The notes below the pieces were generated by a model. It saw only the letters and a program-made list of their open reading frames with translations, was not told the DNA's origin and searched no databases. Positions 9,705 through 19,362 of a DNA stretch of 64,000 bases are shown here, piece by piece. How positions within the stretch are numbered: position 1 is the stretch's first letter; each line of letters starts with the position of its first letter. The position numbers and the translations under genes are program-made. Source of the DNA: Deltaproteobacteria bacterium (GTDB taxonomy: Bacteria > Myxococcota > Myxococcia > SLRQ01); the NCBI GenBank assembly GCA_007130885.1, contig SLRQ01000033.1:1-64000 (forward strand), given 5' to 3'.

Positions 9705-12700
9705 CTACCGACTTCCTTGGGGCTTCCAGTCTGCCAGCGTGGCCACGACCGATGTTAATCGCGCGCCATCCATGGGCTTGGCGACATGCATCTGGAAGCC
9801 GGATTCCAGTGCTCGCTGCCGGTCCTCGTCGCTGGCGAGCGCCGTGACGGCCGCGGCCGGAACCTTGCCTCCACGCTTTGCATCGAGACTTCGGACCTTG
9901 CGCATGAAGCTGAAGCCATCCTCTCCGGGCATCGCGATGTCGGAGAGGATCACGTCTGGAAGGAATTCGCCCAACGCCGCGAGGCCGGCGGCGGCGGACG
10001 GTTCGGCCCGCACTTCGGCCCCCGACTTTACGAGCATCGCCTCGTAGGCCTCTCGCGTGTCGTCGTCATCCTCGACGAGCAGAACGCGCACGCCTTGGAT
10101 GCTTCGGGCGGACACTCTCGGTGCCACGGCGCCCTTGGCGCTTTGTGGAGCGGTGCCCACCGGCAGCGTCACGCGAAAGGTTGAGCCCTTGCCTGTTCCC
10201 GGGCTATCGGCCTGCACCTCACCACCGTGAACCTCCACGAGGTGGCGCACGATGGAGAGCCCCAGGCCCAGGCCCCCGTGCGCCCGGACCACCGAGCTGT
10301 CCGCCTGGACGAAAGCAGCAAACAGTCGCGGTAAGACGTCGGCGCTGATGCCCATGCCGTCATCGGTGACCGCGAGGTGAGCTCGCCGGTCGGCACGGCG
10401 GAGACTAACCCAAACTTGCCCACCGTGAGGTGTGAATTTGACGGCATTGTAAAGGAGATTGTTCACGACCTGGAGTAGGCGCCCTTTATCGCCGTAGACG
10501 AAGCCGATGATGCCGTCGATCGAGAGGTCGAGCTCAATCGACTTGGCCTTCGCCGAAGGTCTTGCGAGATCGACCGCCTCCTCGACGACTTCGGCGAAGT
10601 CGACAGGGGCCAAGTCGAGCATCAGCTTGCCCGACACGATGCGCGAAACGTCGAGCAGGTCATCTATGAGCCTCGACTGAGCGTTGACGGCGCGTTCGAT
10701 GGAAGCGCTCGCTCGCTCGATGCGGTGGTCATCCGCGGCGATCTCCTTGAGGAGATCGACCGACATCAGCATCGTGCTCAACGGCGTACGCAGCTCATGC
10801 GACAAAGTTGCCAGGAACATGTCCTTGGCTTGGGTCGCCCGCTCCGCTTCTATCCGAGCCTGCTTCTCGGATTCGAGGAGCAGGGCGCGCTCCGCCTCGA
10901 GCACCCGCAGCTCCGTCACGTCGTCAATCATCATCAGCACCATCCGAGCGTGCTGGCCCCAGAGGATTGGCCGTCCGCTCGCCGAGAAGTGTCGGCGTCC
11001 GCGAGAAGCACTCTCGGCGGTGAGCTCGATGGCGTTGAACGGCTTCTGCAGGGTGAGTGACTCATCGAGTGCCTGGCGAAGCGCCGGCGCCCGCCAAATA
11101 CTCCCGGCGGCCTCCAATAGGCTTCGTCCCTCGATGCCCTTCGGCGAAGTTTCGAATGCTTTGTGGAACGCCTCGTTCGCCGATATCACTCGCAAATCCG
11201 AGTCCAAGATCACAAGGGCGGAGGTCACGGTCTCGACGATGCTTCTGGCGTAATCGCCCGCGTTCTCGGCGTCCCGCACGGCACGCTTGAGGGCGTCTAC
11301 GTCGACGAACGAGAGGACCGCGCCGTCCAGCCGGTTGTCGGACGTTCGATACGGCCGAATCTGCAAACGGAACCAGCGCCCGTCGTTCCCCTCGACCTCC
11401 CAGTCCTTGGGGGAGAGGTTGTCCACGACCGTTTGGATTCTATCGGAGAGATTGTCGATCTGCACCTTGAGCTTGAGATCGTCTATGGGACGTCCCACGT
11501 CTTCGGGGATGAAGCTCGCGATGCTTCCCACGGCGGGAGTGAAGCGGCGAACGCGTAGTCCCATGTCGACGATGATGACCGGAATCTCCACGCTGGCCAG
11601 GACATTGACCAAATCGGTGGCGGTCTCATCCAGCTCCGCGTTGCGGTGATGGAGCTCGTCGTTGACGGTCGTGAGCTCTTCGTTGGTGGACTGTAGCTCT
11701 TCCTTGGCGCTCTGGAGCTCTTCGTTGGTGCTCTGAAGCTCCTCGTTCGCTGCTACGAGCTCCTCATTGGCGGCGGCTAGCTCGTCTGTCGTCGACTGGT
11801 GCTCGGAGAGGAGGGCCTGCAGATAGTCCTTGGTAGCGACGAGCTCGGCGTTCAGCCGCTCGGTTTCGGCGGCCAGCTCCTCCGCCGGGTGCTCCGACAC
11901 CGGCGGCCGGCCGGAGGGAGGCTCGGCCCTCGCGCGGTCGATGCCCGCCTGCTCGAACAGGACGAGGAAGAAGTTCTCCCCGGAGCCGGGAATGGCCGTG
12001 AGCGGAACGACCTCCAGGTCGAATGCTCGACTCTCCGAGCCTATCTGGACGCGCAGACCCTCTTTTCGCACCGGCTTCGTCTCGGCCTTTGCTCGTTCGA
12101 CCACCTCGTGCAGGTGAGCCGCCAGGCCCCCGCGCGCCATACGCAGAAGATTGGCTTGAGGTTGGCCGGGAGCCGGCTCGAGGTATGCGCCGGTTCGTCC
12201 TCGAAACTGGATGATCTCCAAGCGATCGTTGACGATAGCGCCGGGCGGGGAGTAACGGGCCAGGAGAAGGTGGTCGGCCTGCCTTTGCGCCTCTCGTGCG
12301 CGTTGCCCCCGCTCGGGTGGACGAGTGTCGCCGAGCCTTGCTTCGCTCTCCCGTCCACCGGTGAACGGATAGATGAGTCGCTGCGGCTTGCCAGTCTTCA
12401 CGAAAATGCGATGCGTCTTGTCTACCGGGGTGAAGAGGTCCCTGAAACCCGTGATCGTCTCACTCTGGCCTAGAAAGAGATATCCGTTCGGGTTCAGGCA
12501 GTAGTGGAGCATCGGGACGACGCGACGCTGCAGCTCGGCATCGAAGTAGATGAGAACGTTACGACAGCTTATGAGGTCGAGCTTGGCGAAGGGAGGATCA
12601 CGCGTGAGGTCGTGCTTGACGAAGACACAGAGGTCACGGACGAGCTTGCCGATTCGATGACCTCCCTCGACGCGCTCGAAGAAGTGGGACAGGCGCTCGG

Positions 12701-13901
12701 GCGAAACGTCGACCAACGCGGGCTCCCTGTAGACACCTAGGCGAGCCGCATCGATGGCCTCTTCGCTCAGGTCGGTGCCGAAGAGCTTGATGGATAGGTT
12801 CTTCTCGGCGTCGCCCATGGACTCGAGCAGGCATATGATGAGGGCGTAGGCCTCCTCTCCCGTTGAACAGCCCGGAACCCAGATCCGGATGGTCTCGCCC
12901 GTACCCTTACGTCGTATAAGCTCGGTGAACACCTGTTCCTTGAGCGCTTCGAACGCGTCGGGATCGCGAAAGAACGAGGTGACTTGGATGAGCATTTCGC
13001 CGGCCAGCGTTCGTGCCTCCTCGGGGTCGCTCTGGAGGGCGTCCGCGTACTCCGCCAGCGCTCGGTCATGGCGAATCGTCATGCGCCTCTCGATTCGGCG
13101 CAACAGCGTCGTCCGCTTGTAGCCGCTGAAGTCGATTTCGACATGCCGGCGCAGCGCTGAAAACACTCGCGCGAGGCTCTTCTCCTGCTTGATCTCGGGT
13201 TCCGGAGGCTCGACTTCCGGCCGTGTGTCCGAAGCAACGTGTGGATGACGACTCAGTCGCGTAAGCTCGGCCGCGATGGTCTCGGGATCACCCTGAAAAT
13301 CGACGACGCCCGCGGCGATGGCGCTCTCGGGCATGCTCTTGAACTGTGCCGATTCCGGCTCCTGGGCCATTGTGATGCCACCCTCGGCCTTGATCGCCCG
13401 GAGCCCTTCGGTTCCGTCGTTACCCGATCCGGATAGCACGACGCCGATGGCGCGACCCTTTGCGTCCGGAGCGAGTGACCGAAAGAACGAGTCGATCGGC
13501 AGGTGAAGCCGGCCGGTCATTCGGCGAGGCATGAGCCGGAGGACACCTCCTTGGATCGCGAGATCGGAGTCGGAGGGAATGACGTGAACGCGGTCCGGCT
13601 CGGCAGGCATGTCGTTCCTTGCCTCGACCACCGGAAGGTCGGTGATGCCCGCCAGGACGCTTGTGAGTATGCTCGGCCGGGCCGGGTCGAGATGCTGAAT
13701 GACGACGAAGGACATTCCTGACTTCGCTTGCAACTGCGAGAAGAGCTGCCGCAGAGCCTCCAGCCCACCCGCCGATGCTCCAAGCGCAACGATGGGAAAG
13801 GGAGAGGAGGCTCCCGCCGGAGCCGGATCATAAAGTGATTCAGAGGCTTCCTTCGAGTCTTCGCCGTGCTCGGTGTCTTTAACGTATCGTTCCATAGACA
13901 A
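9705..13901 (-). CDS. CheB-CheR-PAS hybrid histidine kinase with receiver domain
   Basis: A 1398-residue cytoplasmic signalling protein. Domains in order: CheB methylesterase (about 35-225; GASAGG, QHLDPARP, SGSGNDG), CheR methyltransferase (about 250-510; VPGCSTGEEAYAL, SCRNVLIYFD), a Glu/Asn-rich coiled coil (about 700-770), two PAS domains (about 770-1010), HisKA (LSHELRTPLS near 1036), HATPase (NNLLYNAVKFTPHGG; GLGLGLSIVRHLVE) and a C-terminal receiver (VEDDDD, SDIAMPGEDG). No transmembrane segment is evident, so input is probably cytosolic through the PAS domains. No chemoreceptors or response regulators are adjacent, so its output partner is unknown. Confidence 0.95.
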   Translation of the reverse strand: MSMERYVKDTEHGEDSKEASESLYDPAPAGASSPFPIVALGASAGGLEALRQLFSQLQAKSGMSFVVIQHLDPARPSILTSVLAGITDLPVVEARNDMPAEPDRVHVIPSDSDLAIQGGVLRLMPRRMTGRLHLPIDSFFRSLAPDAKGRAIGVVLSGSGNDGTEGLRAIKAEGGITMAQEPESAQFKSMPESAIAAGVVDFQGDPETIAAELTRLSRHPHVASDTRPEVEPPEPEIKQEKSLARVFSALRRHVEIDFSGYKRTTLLRRIERRMTIRHDRALAEYADALQSDPEEARTLAGEMLIQVTSFFRDPDAFEALKEQVFTELIRRKGTGETIRIWVPGCSTGEEAYALIICLLESMGDAEKNLSIKLFGTDLSEEAIDAARLGVYREPALVDVSPERLSHFFERVEGGHRIGKLVRDLCVFVKHDLTRDPPFAKLDLISCRNVLIYFDAELQRRVVPMLHYCLNPNGYLFLGQSETITGFRDLFTPVDKTHRIFVKTGKPQRLIYPFTGGRESEARLGDTRPPERGQRAREAQRQADHLLLARYSPPGAIVNDRLEIIQFRGRTGAYLEPAPGQPQANLLRMARGGLAAHLHEVVERAKAETKPVRKEGLRVQIGSESRAFDLEVVPLTAIPGSGENFFLVLFEQAGIDRARAEPPSGRPPVSEHPAEELAAETERLNAELVATKDYLQALLSEHQSTTDELAAANEELVAANEELQSTNEELQSAKEELQSTNEELTTVNDELHHRNAELDETATDLVNVLASVEIPVIIVDMGLRVRRFTPAVGSIASFIPEDVGRPIDDLKLKVQIDNLSDRIQTVVDNLSPKDWEVEGNDGRWFRLQIRPYRTSDNRLDGAVLSFVDVDALKRAVRDAENAGDYARSIVETVTSALVILDSDLRVISANEAFHKAFETSPKGIEGRSLLEAAGSIWRAPALRQALDESLTLQKPFNAIELTAESASRGRRHFSASGRPILWGQHARMVLMMIDDVTELRVLEAERALLLESEKQARIEAERATQAKDMFLATLSHELRTPLSTMLMSVDLLKEIAADDHRIERASASIERAVNAQSRLIDDLLDVSRIVSGKLMLDLAPVDFAEVVEEAVDLARPSAKAKSIELDLSIDGIIGFVYGDKGRLLQVVNNLLYNAVKFTPHGGQVWVSLRRADRRAHLAVTDDGMGISADVLPRLFAAFVQADSSVVRAHGGLGLGLSIVRHLVEVHGGEVQADSPGTGKGSTFRVTLPVGTAPQSAKGAVAPRVSARSIQGVRVLLVEDDDDTREAYEAMLVKSGAEVRAEPSAAAGLAALGEFLPDVILSDIAMPGEDGFSFMRKVRSLDAKRGGKVPAAAVTALASDEDRQRALESGFQMHVAKPMDGARLTSVVATLADWKPQGSR

Positions 13902-13989
13902 ACACAGGGACTTGCAACGAGTTTAGCAAGCCGGCTTTGGTTCTGGTGACGATATGGCGAAAGCTTGTTGCCACAGAGGATCTCGCCCG

Positions 13990-14172
13990 TCAAGGCTGAG
14001 GTCGCCTCTCCCTCGGCCCGCCGCTCGTGGCAGGTCCGCTGCCGGGGTGACTCGGTGCCTCGCGGGTCTCTGGCTCCCCCTCGTGCTTCGGCTGCTGTAC
14101 CTCTTCGGTCCCGTGTCGCTCGAAGCGGGGAGTGTACTCCCTGGCCAACTCGATGCTTCCCACGCCGAAGGC
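13990..14172 (-). pseudogene. Decayed 3' end of an mscS-like gene
   Basis: On the minus strand this segment encodes AFGVGSIELAREYTPRFER followed by a Glu/Pro/Gly-rich tail, matching the last helix and tail of the protein at 6166-6933 (AFGVGNIELAREYTRRFER) with an internal loss of about 10 residues. The first two thirds of the gene are absent. The remaining fragment begins exactly where copy B of the 57-base repeat ends, so it has no start and is a remnant of a duplicated locus. Confidence 0.8.
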
Positions 14173-14229
14173 GACGCGGTGGTCCTCTCGGTTCAAATGG
14201 ACGATTTGAAGAAGGTCCTGCCGGAGAAG
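14173..14229 (+). repeat. 57-bp direct repeat, copy B
   Basis: Identical to 7251-7307 over 57 bases. It joins directly to the mscS-like remnant at a GCGAC/GCGGTGG junction, whereas in the intact locus the corresponding points are about 870 bases apart. Confidence 0.93.
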
Positions 14230-14847
14230 GCCGAGTCTTCGCCTCCTCCCTCATGACCGCTCCGGGTTGAGCTCGGGGGTGCGAGGGCGGCCCTGCGAGA
14301 CGATTAGTTCCGCCTTCGCCTATCCCGGATTCAGCCTGAAACCTGCGGAGACGGCGCGCCAGCGATTGCCCTCGGGCTCATAGTCATTCGGCCAGTCATA
14401 TTGGCCGAGGTGTTCATGGGGGCGAATCTGCAGCATTCTGCACTGCACCATTCGGGCGGCACCTTTCTTCAGGCACCTTTCTTCAGAAACGCGGCGCACG
14501 CCTTTCGAATGCTCGCGCTCTTGCGTGTCGAAACGGGCATCGAGAGTCGGGGGAAGACGGTTGTTCTTCATAATCGCGTATGAGAGGATCACGCTCGCGA
14601 TATCGAGATAACGCAAGGTGGCAAGAAACACTGAATATGCACGTGCTCACGGCTCGAAAGTACACGAACGCTTAGCCGTTGTTGCTAATCGTCGAGCGGA
14701 GGGAGCAAAGGCCGGAACACAAGGTCCGTTTTGCCACTACCGCCTGCGAGACGTTGAGCAGCCGGGGCCGGCATGCGACGAAAGCGTACCTCGACGGTAC
14801 GTGGTCCGCCGACTTCTAGTGCAGGACGGGTACGGAATTCGAGAATT
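14230..14847. other. Gene-free stretch
   Basis: No supported gene. It contains two tandem copies of GGCACCTTTCTTCA (14459-14486). The short open frames on both strands show no recognisable family features. Confidence 0.55.
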
Positions 14848-15774
14848 TCACAAAGTTCTGGCCAGCCGAAACCCGATATCTTTGGCGCGGTGGCTCCGGC
14901 TGGTGCCGGCCCGGTAGTGTGCCGTGCAACGATGTGGATGGGTATCGAAGGAGCAGCCTCGGTAGACTCGCATCCTTCCGGACTCGGCTCCCTGCGGATC
15001 GCTGGTGACTTCTTCGCTCGGGTAATTGCCGAGCCTGTCCCATACCCATTCCTTGACGTTGCCGAGCATGTCGTATAGGCCCCAGTCGTTGGGAGCCTTT
15101 TGCCCGACCGGTTTCGTTCTTGGATGGTCGCCCGCGGATCGAAAAACCCTGCTTTGCCAGGCGATTTCGTCGAGTTCGCCATATTGAGGCCCAGTCGTTC
15201 CGGCCCGAGCCGCGTACTCCCACTCGGCCTCGGTCGGAAGCCTGTAGCCGGTACAGTCGTAGGGGTTGAGTTCGGCCGCATTCACCCAGACGAAGCAGTC
15301 TTCGAGTGTGCCGTCCTCCGCGCTCCCCATGCATCCGGCCAGCATGTAGCACTGGGGAAGACCATCTCGCTCGGACATTGCATTGGCGAAGGCCAATGCG
15401 CTGTACCAGCTCACCCTTTCCACCGGGCAGTCGTCGCAGGAATGGCGCTGGTGTAGCGGGTCGCCTCCGTGGAAGAAAGAGGGATTTGATCCACCCATCA
15501 ACTCTCTCCACTCCTGCTGGGTCACTTCTCGGGTCTGAAGCAAAAAGCTTCTGGTGAGCGTCACCTGTTGCTCATTTTCGAGTGTAGTAACAACGCCTTC
15601 ACTCGTCGTACCTCTTTGCGGATTTGTTCGAACGAAGGTTCCCGCCGGGATTCTCACGAAGCCTTCGACCTTGGCAGCCTCAGCCTCGGGTGAGTCCGCC
15701 AGCGCATTGAGACTGATGAAAGATCCCGTCAGAATCGAAAGCCCAACAGCCGTGATGAGTATGCGAAACGTCAT
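14848..15774 (-). CDS. Secreted SUMF1/formylglycine-generating-enzyme-fold protein
   Basis: A 308-residue exported protein of the FGE-sulfatase fold family. A signal peptide (ITAVGLSILTGSFISLNALA) is followed by the domain, with family motifs EVTQQEWRELMG, CPVERVSWYSALAFAN, GYRLPTEAEWEYAARAG, DMLGNVKEWVWD and a C-terminal RVYRGCSFD...GFRLAR. True FGE activates sulfatases by oxidising a Cys; most bacterial paralogues are structural or act on other substrates. No sulfatase gene is nearby, so the role is open. The start at 15774 is chosen over upstream in-frame starts because AGGAG precedes it and the signal peptide begins there. It diverges from the efflux operon. Confidence 0.87.
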   Translation of the reverse strand: MTFRILITAVGLSILTGSFISLNALADSPEAEAAKVEGFVRIPAGTFVRTNPQRGTTSEGVVTTLENEQQVTLTRSFLLQTREVTQQEWRELMGGSNPSFFHGGDPLHQRHSCDDCPVERVSWYSALAFANAMSERDGLPQCYMLAGCMGSAEDGTLEDCFVWVNAAELNPYDCTGYRLPTEAEWEYAARAGTTGPQYGELDEIAWQSRVFRSAGDHPRTKPVGQKAPNDWGLYDMLGNVKEWVWDRLGNYPSEEVTSDPQGAESGRMRVYRGCSFDTHPHRCTAHYRAGTSRSHRAKDIGFRLARTL

Positions 15775-16019
15775 AGCGTCTCCTCGGAGTGCATGGTCTT
15801 TGCTGGCTTCAGCCATTTCGCTAGTGCCAACGGAAACGGCTCTGGGTTGGCGACGGGGGTGCTGCAGGCACAAGGGCCAAGGCCGCGGTGCGCGCCAGCA
15901 GTATACGTGGCCGCCGAATGCCATAGCCGAAAATAAAGTGGAAGAAGCCTCGCTCCTCGTTCGTCCAGCAGTCGAGGAAGAGAGTTCACATCGGAGTCTC
16001 TTCCGTAAGGAGCGAGAAG

Positions 16020-17390
16020 ATGGCATCGACCAGAGGCTTTGCGAAAAAGGCCGCGATCCTGGGGGTGGCCCTCCTGTTCGTGGTGGGGGGCGTACTCTAT
16101 TCGATGAGCGCGCGTGGTGGCGACAAGGGCCCAACTTACGCCACCGAGACGGTGTCACGAGGGAAGGTGGCATCGACGGTGACCGCCACGGGCTCGATCA
16201 CTCCTCGGGTCACTGTAGAGGTGGGCAGCCAGGTATCGGGAAGAATTCGGGAGCTGAACGCGGACTTCAACAGCGAGGTGGAGGAAGGACAGGTAGTCGC
16301 TCGCCTCGATCCCAGGCTTTTCGAGACGGATGTTGCGCGCGCGCGCGCCAGCACGCAGTCGGCCGCGGCCGCCGTGAGGCGCGCGGAGGCCGAGCGCGAG
16401 GACGCCCGCCGCCGTCATCGCAGGGCCTCGAGCCTGGCGTCGCAGGATCTCATTGCCCAGTCCGAGGCCGACACGGCGACCGCCCAGCTCGAGTCCGCGG
16501 AGGCACAGGTGGAGTCGGCTCGCGCCGGCTTGGCGCAGTCAAGAGCCGCTCTCGACCAGGCCGAGACGAACCTCGCCTACACCACCGTCGTCTCTCCAAT
16601 CTCCGGCACGGTCATTTCGAGGGACGTGGACGTGGGGCAGACCGTCGCGGCGTCCCTGCAAGCCCCCACGCTCTTCACCATCGCCGAGGACCTTCGCTTC
16701 ATGGAGGTGCACACCAACGTAGCGGAGGCCGACGTCGGCCGGATCCGGGATGGGATGACCGTCACCTTTACGGTGGACGCGTGGCCGGGGGAGAGCTTCG
16801 AAGGAGAGGTGAAGGAGGTTCGCTTCGCTCCGGAGACGGTGCAGAACGTGGTCACCTATAACGCCGTCGTGTCGGTCGAGAACCCCGACGGCAAGCTACG
16901 ACCTGGAATGACGGCGGACGCCACCTTCATCGTGGAGGAGCGCGAGGACACCGTGATCATCTCGAACTCCGCCCTTAGGTTCCGGCCTTCACAGGAGATC
17001 CTCGATTCGTTCGAGGAGGAGATGAGGGCCGCGATGGCCCCCCCTGCCGGAAGCCGCGCGACGGACGGCGCGGTGGGCACCGGCGGTAAGGGGAAGGGTG
17101 GCGGCCGAGGTGACGGTAGCGGGCGCGGGCAAATGGAGGGAGACGAGGCGCGGGAGGGTCTGGGAGTCGGCAGGCCCGATCCCGAGAGCATTCGCGTGGT
17201 GTGGAGGCTCACCGACGAGGGTAAGCCCGAGCCCGTCCGCGTTAGAACGGGAATAACCGACGGCCGATCGACGGAGGTGCTTCGGGGGCTCGAGCCTGGT
17301 GATCTCGTCATCGTCGGCTCCGCAGGCTCGGCCACCGGCCAGTCGCGCTCCTCGGGCGCCAGTGGCTCCGGAATGGGGAGGTTCTTGTGA
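16020..17390 (+). CDS. MacA-like periplasmic adaptor (HlyD/MFP family)
   Basis: A 456-residue membrane-fusion protein that would link the MacB-type ABC exporter to the TolC channel encoded downstream. It has one N-terminal membrane anchor (ILGVALLFVVGGVLYSM), a lipoyl half-motif around GSQVSGRIRELNADF, a long Ala/Glu/Arg coiled-coil hairpin (about 100-190), the second lipoyl half (YTTVVSPISGTVISRDVDVG) and a beta-barrel. A Gly/Arg-rich low-complexity insertion (about 340-385) is unusual. AGGAG lies 8 bases before the ATG. It heads a long plus-strand gene run and overlaps the ATPase gene by GTGA. Confidence 0.9.
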   Translation: MASTRGFAKKAAILGVALLFVVGGVLYSMSARGGDKGPTYATETVSRGKVASTVTATGSITPRVTVEVGSQVSGRIRELNADFNSEVEEGQVVARLDPRLFETDVARARASTQSAAAAVRRAEAEREDARRRHRRASSLASQDLIAQSEADTATAQLESAEAQVESARAGLAQSRAALDQAETNLAYTTVVSPISGTVISRDVDVGQTVAASLQAPTLFTIAEDLRFMEVHTNVAEADVGRIRDGMTVTFTVDAWPGESFEGEVKEVRFAPETVQNVVTYNAVVSVENPDGKLRPGMTADATFIVEEREDTVIISNSALRFRPSQEILDSFEEEMRAAMAPPAGSRATDGAVGTGGKGKGGGRGDGSGRGQMEGDEAREGLGVGRPDPESIRVVWRLTDEGKPEPVRVRTGITDGRSTEVLRGLEPGDLVIVGSAGSATGQSRSSGASGSGMGRFL

Positions 17391-18136
17391 GCGGCAAGGG
17401 GCATGACGGGGAGCTTTTCTCCAACGGCTCGAACGACACGCTGATCGTCGCCGCAAAGCTACACAGGGTGTATGACGCCGGAGAGGTCCAGGTTCATGCC
17501 CTTCGGGGTGCCTCCTTGAAGGTGAAGAAAGGCGAGTGCGTCGCCATTATGGGCAGCTCGGGCTCCGGGAAGTCCACCCTCATGAACATCCTGGGATGTC
17601 TCGACAAGCCGACGAGCGGTAGCTACTACCTTTGCGGCGAGGATGTGGCTCGCCTCGGCAGGAACAGGCTCGCGGACGTAAGAAACCAAACCATCGGCTT
17701 CGTCTTTCAAAGTTTCAATCTTCTCGCCAGAACGAGCGCCCAGGAGAATGTGGAGCTGCCGCTCTACTACGCCGGCGCCGGCGGCAGGGAGCGTCGAAGC
17801 AAGGCCGCCGAGGCGCTCGAGAGGGTCGGCCTCTCCGACCGCTCTCATCATCATCCGAGCCAGCTCTCCGGTGGTCAGCAGCAGAGGGTGGCGATAGCCC
17901 GTGCGCTCGTGACGAGTCCGAAGGTCATCTTGGCGGACGAGCCCACGGGAAACCTGGACTCCAAGACAAGCGTCGAGGTGATGGACCTGCTCGCCGATCT
18001 CGTCGATGCGGGTATGACGGTGGTGCTCGTCACCCACGAGCAGGGCATTGCCGCGCGGGCACAGCGTGTCATCGAGATGTGTGACGGCGAGATCGTCTCC
18101 GACGTCCGTAATGGTCGAACGGGGGCCGAGTCATGA
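17387..18136 (+). CDS. MacB/LolD-type ABC exporter ATPase
   Basis: A 249-residue ATPase that powers the exporter with the permease that follows. Walker A GSSGSGKST, Q-loop FQSFNLL, signature LSGGQQQRVAIARAL, Walker B VILADEPTGNLD and the switch His (VLVTHEQ) are all present. In E. coli MacB the ATPase and permease are fused; here they are separate polypeptides, as in many MacB-like systems. The GTG start overlaps the adaptor stop, and the end overlaps the permease start by four bases, so translation is coupled. Confidence 0.93.
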   Translation: MSGKGHDGELFSNGSNDTLIVAAKLHRVYDAGEVQVHALRGASLKVKKGECVAIMGSSGSGKSTLMNILGCLDKPTSGSYYLCGEDVARLGRNRLADVRNQTIGFVFQSFNLLARTSAQENVELPLYYAGAGGRERRSKAAEALERVGLSDRSHHHPSQLSGGQQQRVAIARALVTSPKVILADEPTGNLDSKTSVEVMDLLADLVDAGMTVVLVTHEQGIAARAQRVIEMCDGEIVSDVRNGRTGAES

Positions 18137-19362
18137 ACCTTCTGCCCACCATCGTCGTGGCTCTGCGAGCGCTGCTTCGAAACAAGATGCGCTCCTTTCT
18201 GACCGCCCTCGGTGTCATCATCGGCGTGGGGGCGGTGGTCGCCATGACATCCATAGCCGCCGGCGCCCAGGCCAGAATCGAAGAGACCTTCCAGCAGATG
18301 GGCAGCAACATGTTGGTGGTGCGCGCCGGGTCCAGCCGCACGGGAGGCGTCCACGGAGGCGCGGGGAGCCAGACCTCTCTCACCTGGAACGACCTCGCCG
18401 CAATCAGGGAGGAAGCTTCGTCGGTGCTCTACGCCGCGCCTCTCTTGTCCAATAGAGCGCAGGTCATGGCCGAGGGAAACAATTGGAGCACCACCATTCA
18501 GGGCACCACCGCCGAGTACTTCACGATCGCCAACTGGAGCATTGGGGAGGGCTCCTTTTTCTCCGAGGGAGATGACGATCAAGCACAGAAGGTGGCCGTG
18601 CTCGGCAAGACGGTGGCGGACAACCTCTTCGGGCCCTTCTCGGATCCGGTGGGACGGATGATTCGCATCGATCACGTCCCCTTCGAGGTGATCGGCGTTG
18701 CGGGTTCGAAAGGCCAGACCGGCCACGGGCGCGATCAGGACGACCTCGTCTTCGTTCCGGCTCGGACATTCAGAATGAGGCTGCAAGGCGGGCTGGGACA
18801 GTACCTGGACGGCTCGGTCTTCGTCAGCGCGGTATCCCAGGAGGCGACGAGCATGGCCGAAAGGGAGATCTCCGCGCTCCTCCGCGAGAGGCACCGGGTC
18901 AGGCCGGGGATGGACGACGAGTTCACGGTGCGAAACCTCTCCGACATTGCGGATGCCAGGCAGGAGGGGGCGCAGACCATGTCACTTCTCCTCGCCGGCA
19001 TCGCTCTCGTGAGTCTAGTCGTCGGCGGCATCGGGATCATGAACATCATGCTGGTGAGCGTAACCGAGCGAACTCGTGAGATCGGTCTTCGCATGGCGGT
19101 CGGCGCCCGTCCACGAAACATCATGGCGCAGTTCCTCACGGAGTCCGTTGCCCTGTCTCTCGTCGGTGGGCTGCTGGGTGTTCTGGCGGGGGTCGGTGCC
19201 GCCTCCTGGCTGGTCGGCCGCTTCGGCTGGCCCATGCTGGTGCAGCCGCAGATGGTCCTGCTGGCGGTGGCTTTCAGCGCCGCGGTGGGGATCGGCTTCG
19301 GCCTCTACCCCGCTTTCAAGGCATCTCGCCTGGATCCCATTACGGCCTTGAGGTACGAGTGA
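18133..19362 (+). CDS. MacB-type ABC permease
   Basis: A 409-residue inner membrane permease with the four-helix MacB/FtsX topology: helix 1 near residues 18-40 (SFLTALGVIIGVGAVVAMTS), a large periplasmic domain (about 45-280) and three C-terminal helices beginning LLLAGIALVSLVVGGIGIMN. The conserved TERTREIGLRMAVGAR loop follows helix 2. MacB proteins are mechanotransmitters that push substrates (peptides, lipids, drugs) from the periplasm through TolC. It overlaps the ATPase gene by ATGA and the tolC-like gene at its end. Confidence 0.93.
   Translation: MNLLPTIVVALRALLRNKMRSFLTALGVIIGVGAVVAMTSIAAGAQARIEETFQQMGSNMLVVRAGSSRTGGVHGGAGSQTSLTWNDLAAIREEASSVLYAAPLLSNRAQVMAEGNNWSTTIQGTTAEYFTIANWSIGEGSFFSEGDDDQAQKVAVLGKTVADNLFGPFSDPVGRMIRIDHVPFEVIGVAGSKGQTGHGRDQDDLVFVPARTFRMRLQGGLGQYLDGSVFVSAVSQEATSMAEREISALLRERHRVRPGMDDEFTVRNLSDIADARQEGAQTMSLLLAGIALVSLVVGGIGIMNIMLVSVTERTREIGLRMAVGARPRNIMAQFLTESVALSLVGGLLGVLAGVGAASWLVGRFGWPMLVQPQMVLLAVAFSAAVGIGFGLYPAFKASRLDPITALRYE

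Noticed and set aside
14848..16173. Long N-terminal extension of the SUMF1-fold protein (start at 16173)
   Set aside because: The extension has no domain, overlaps the start of the divergent efflux operon, and the internal ATG at 15774 has a signal peptide and AGGAG.
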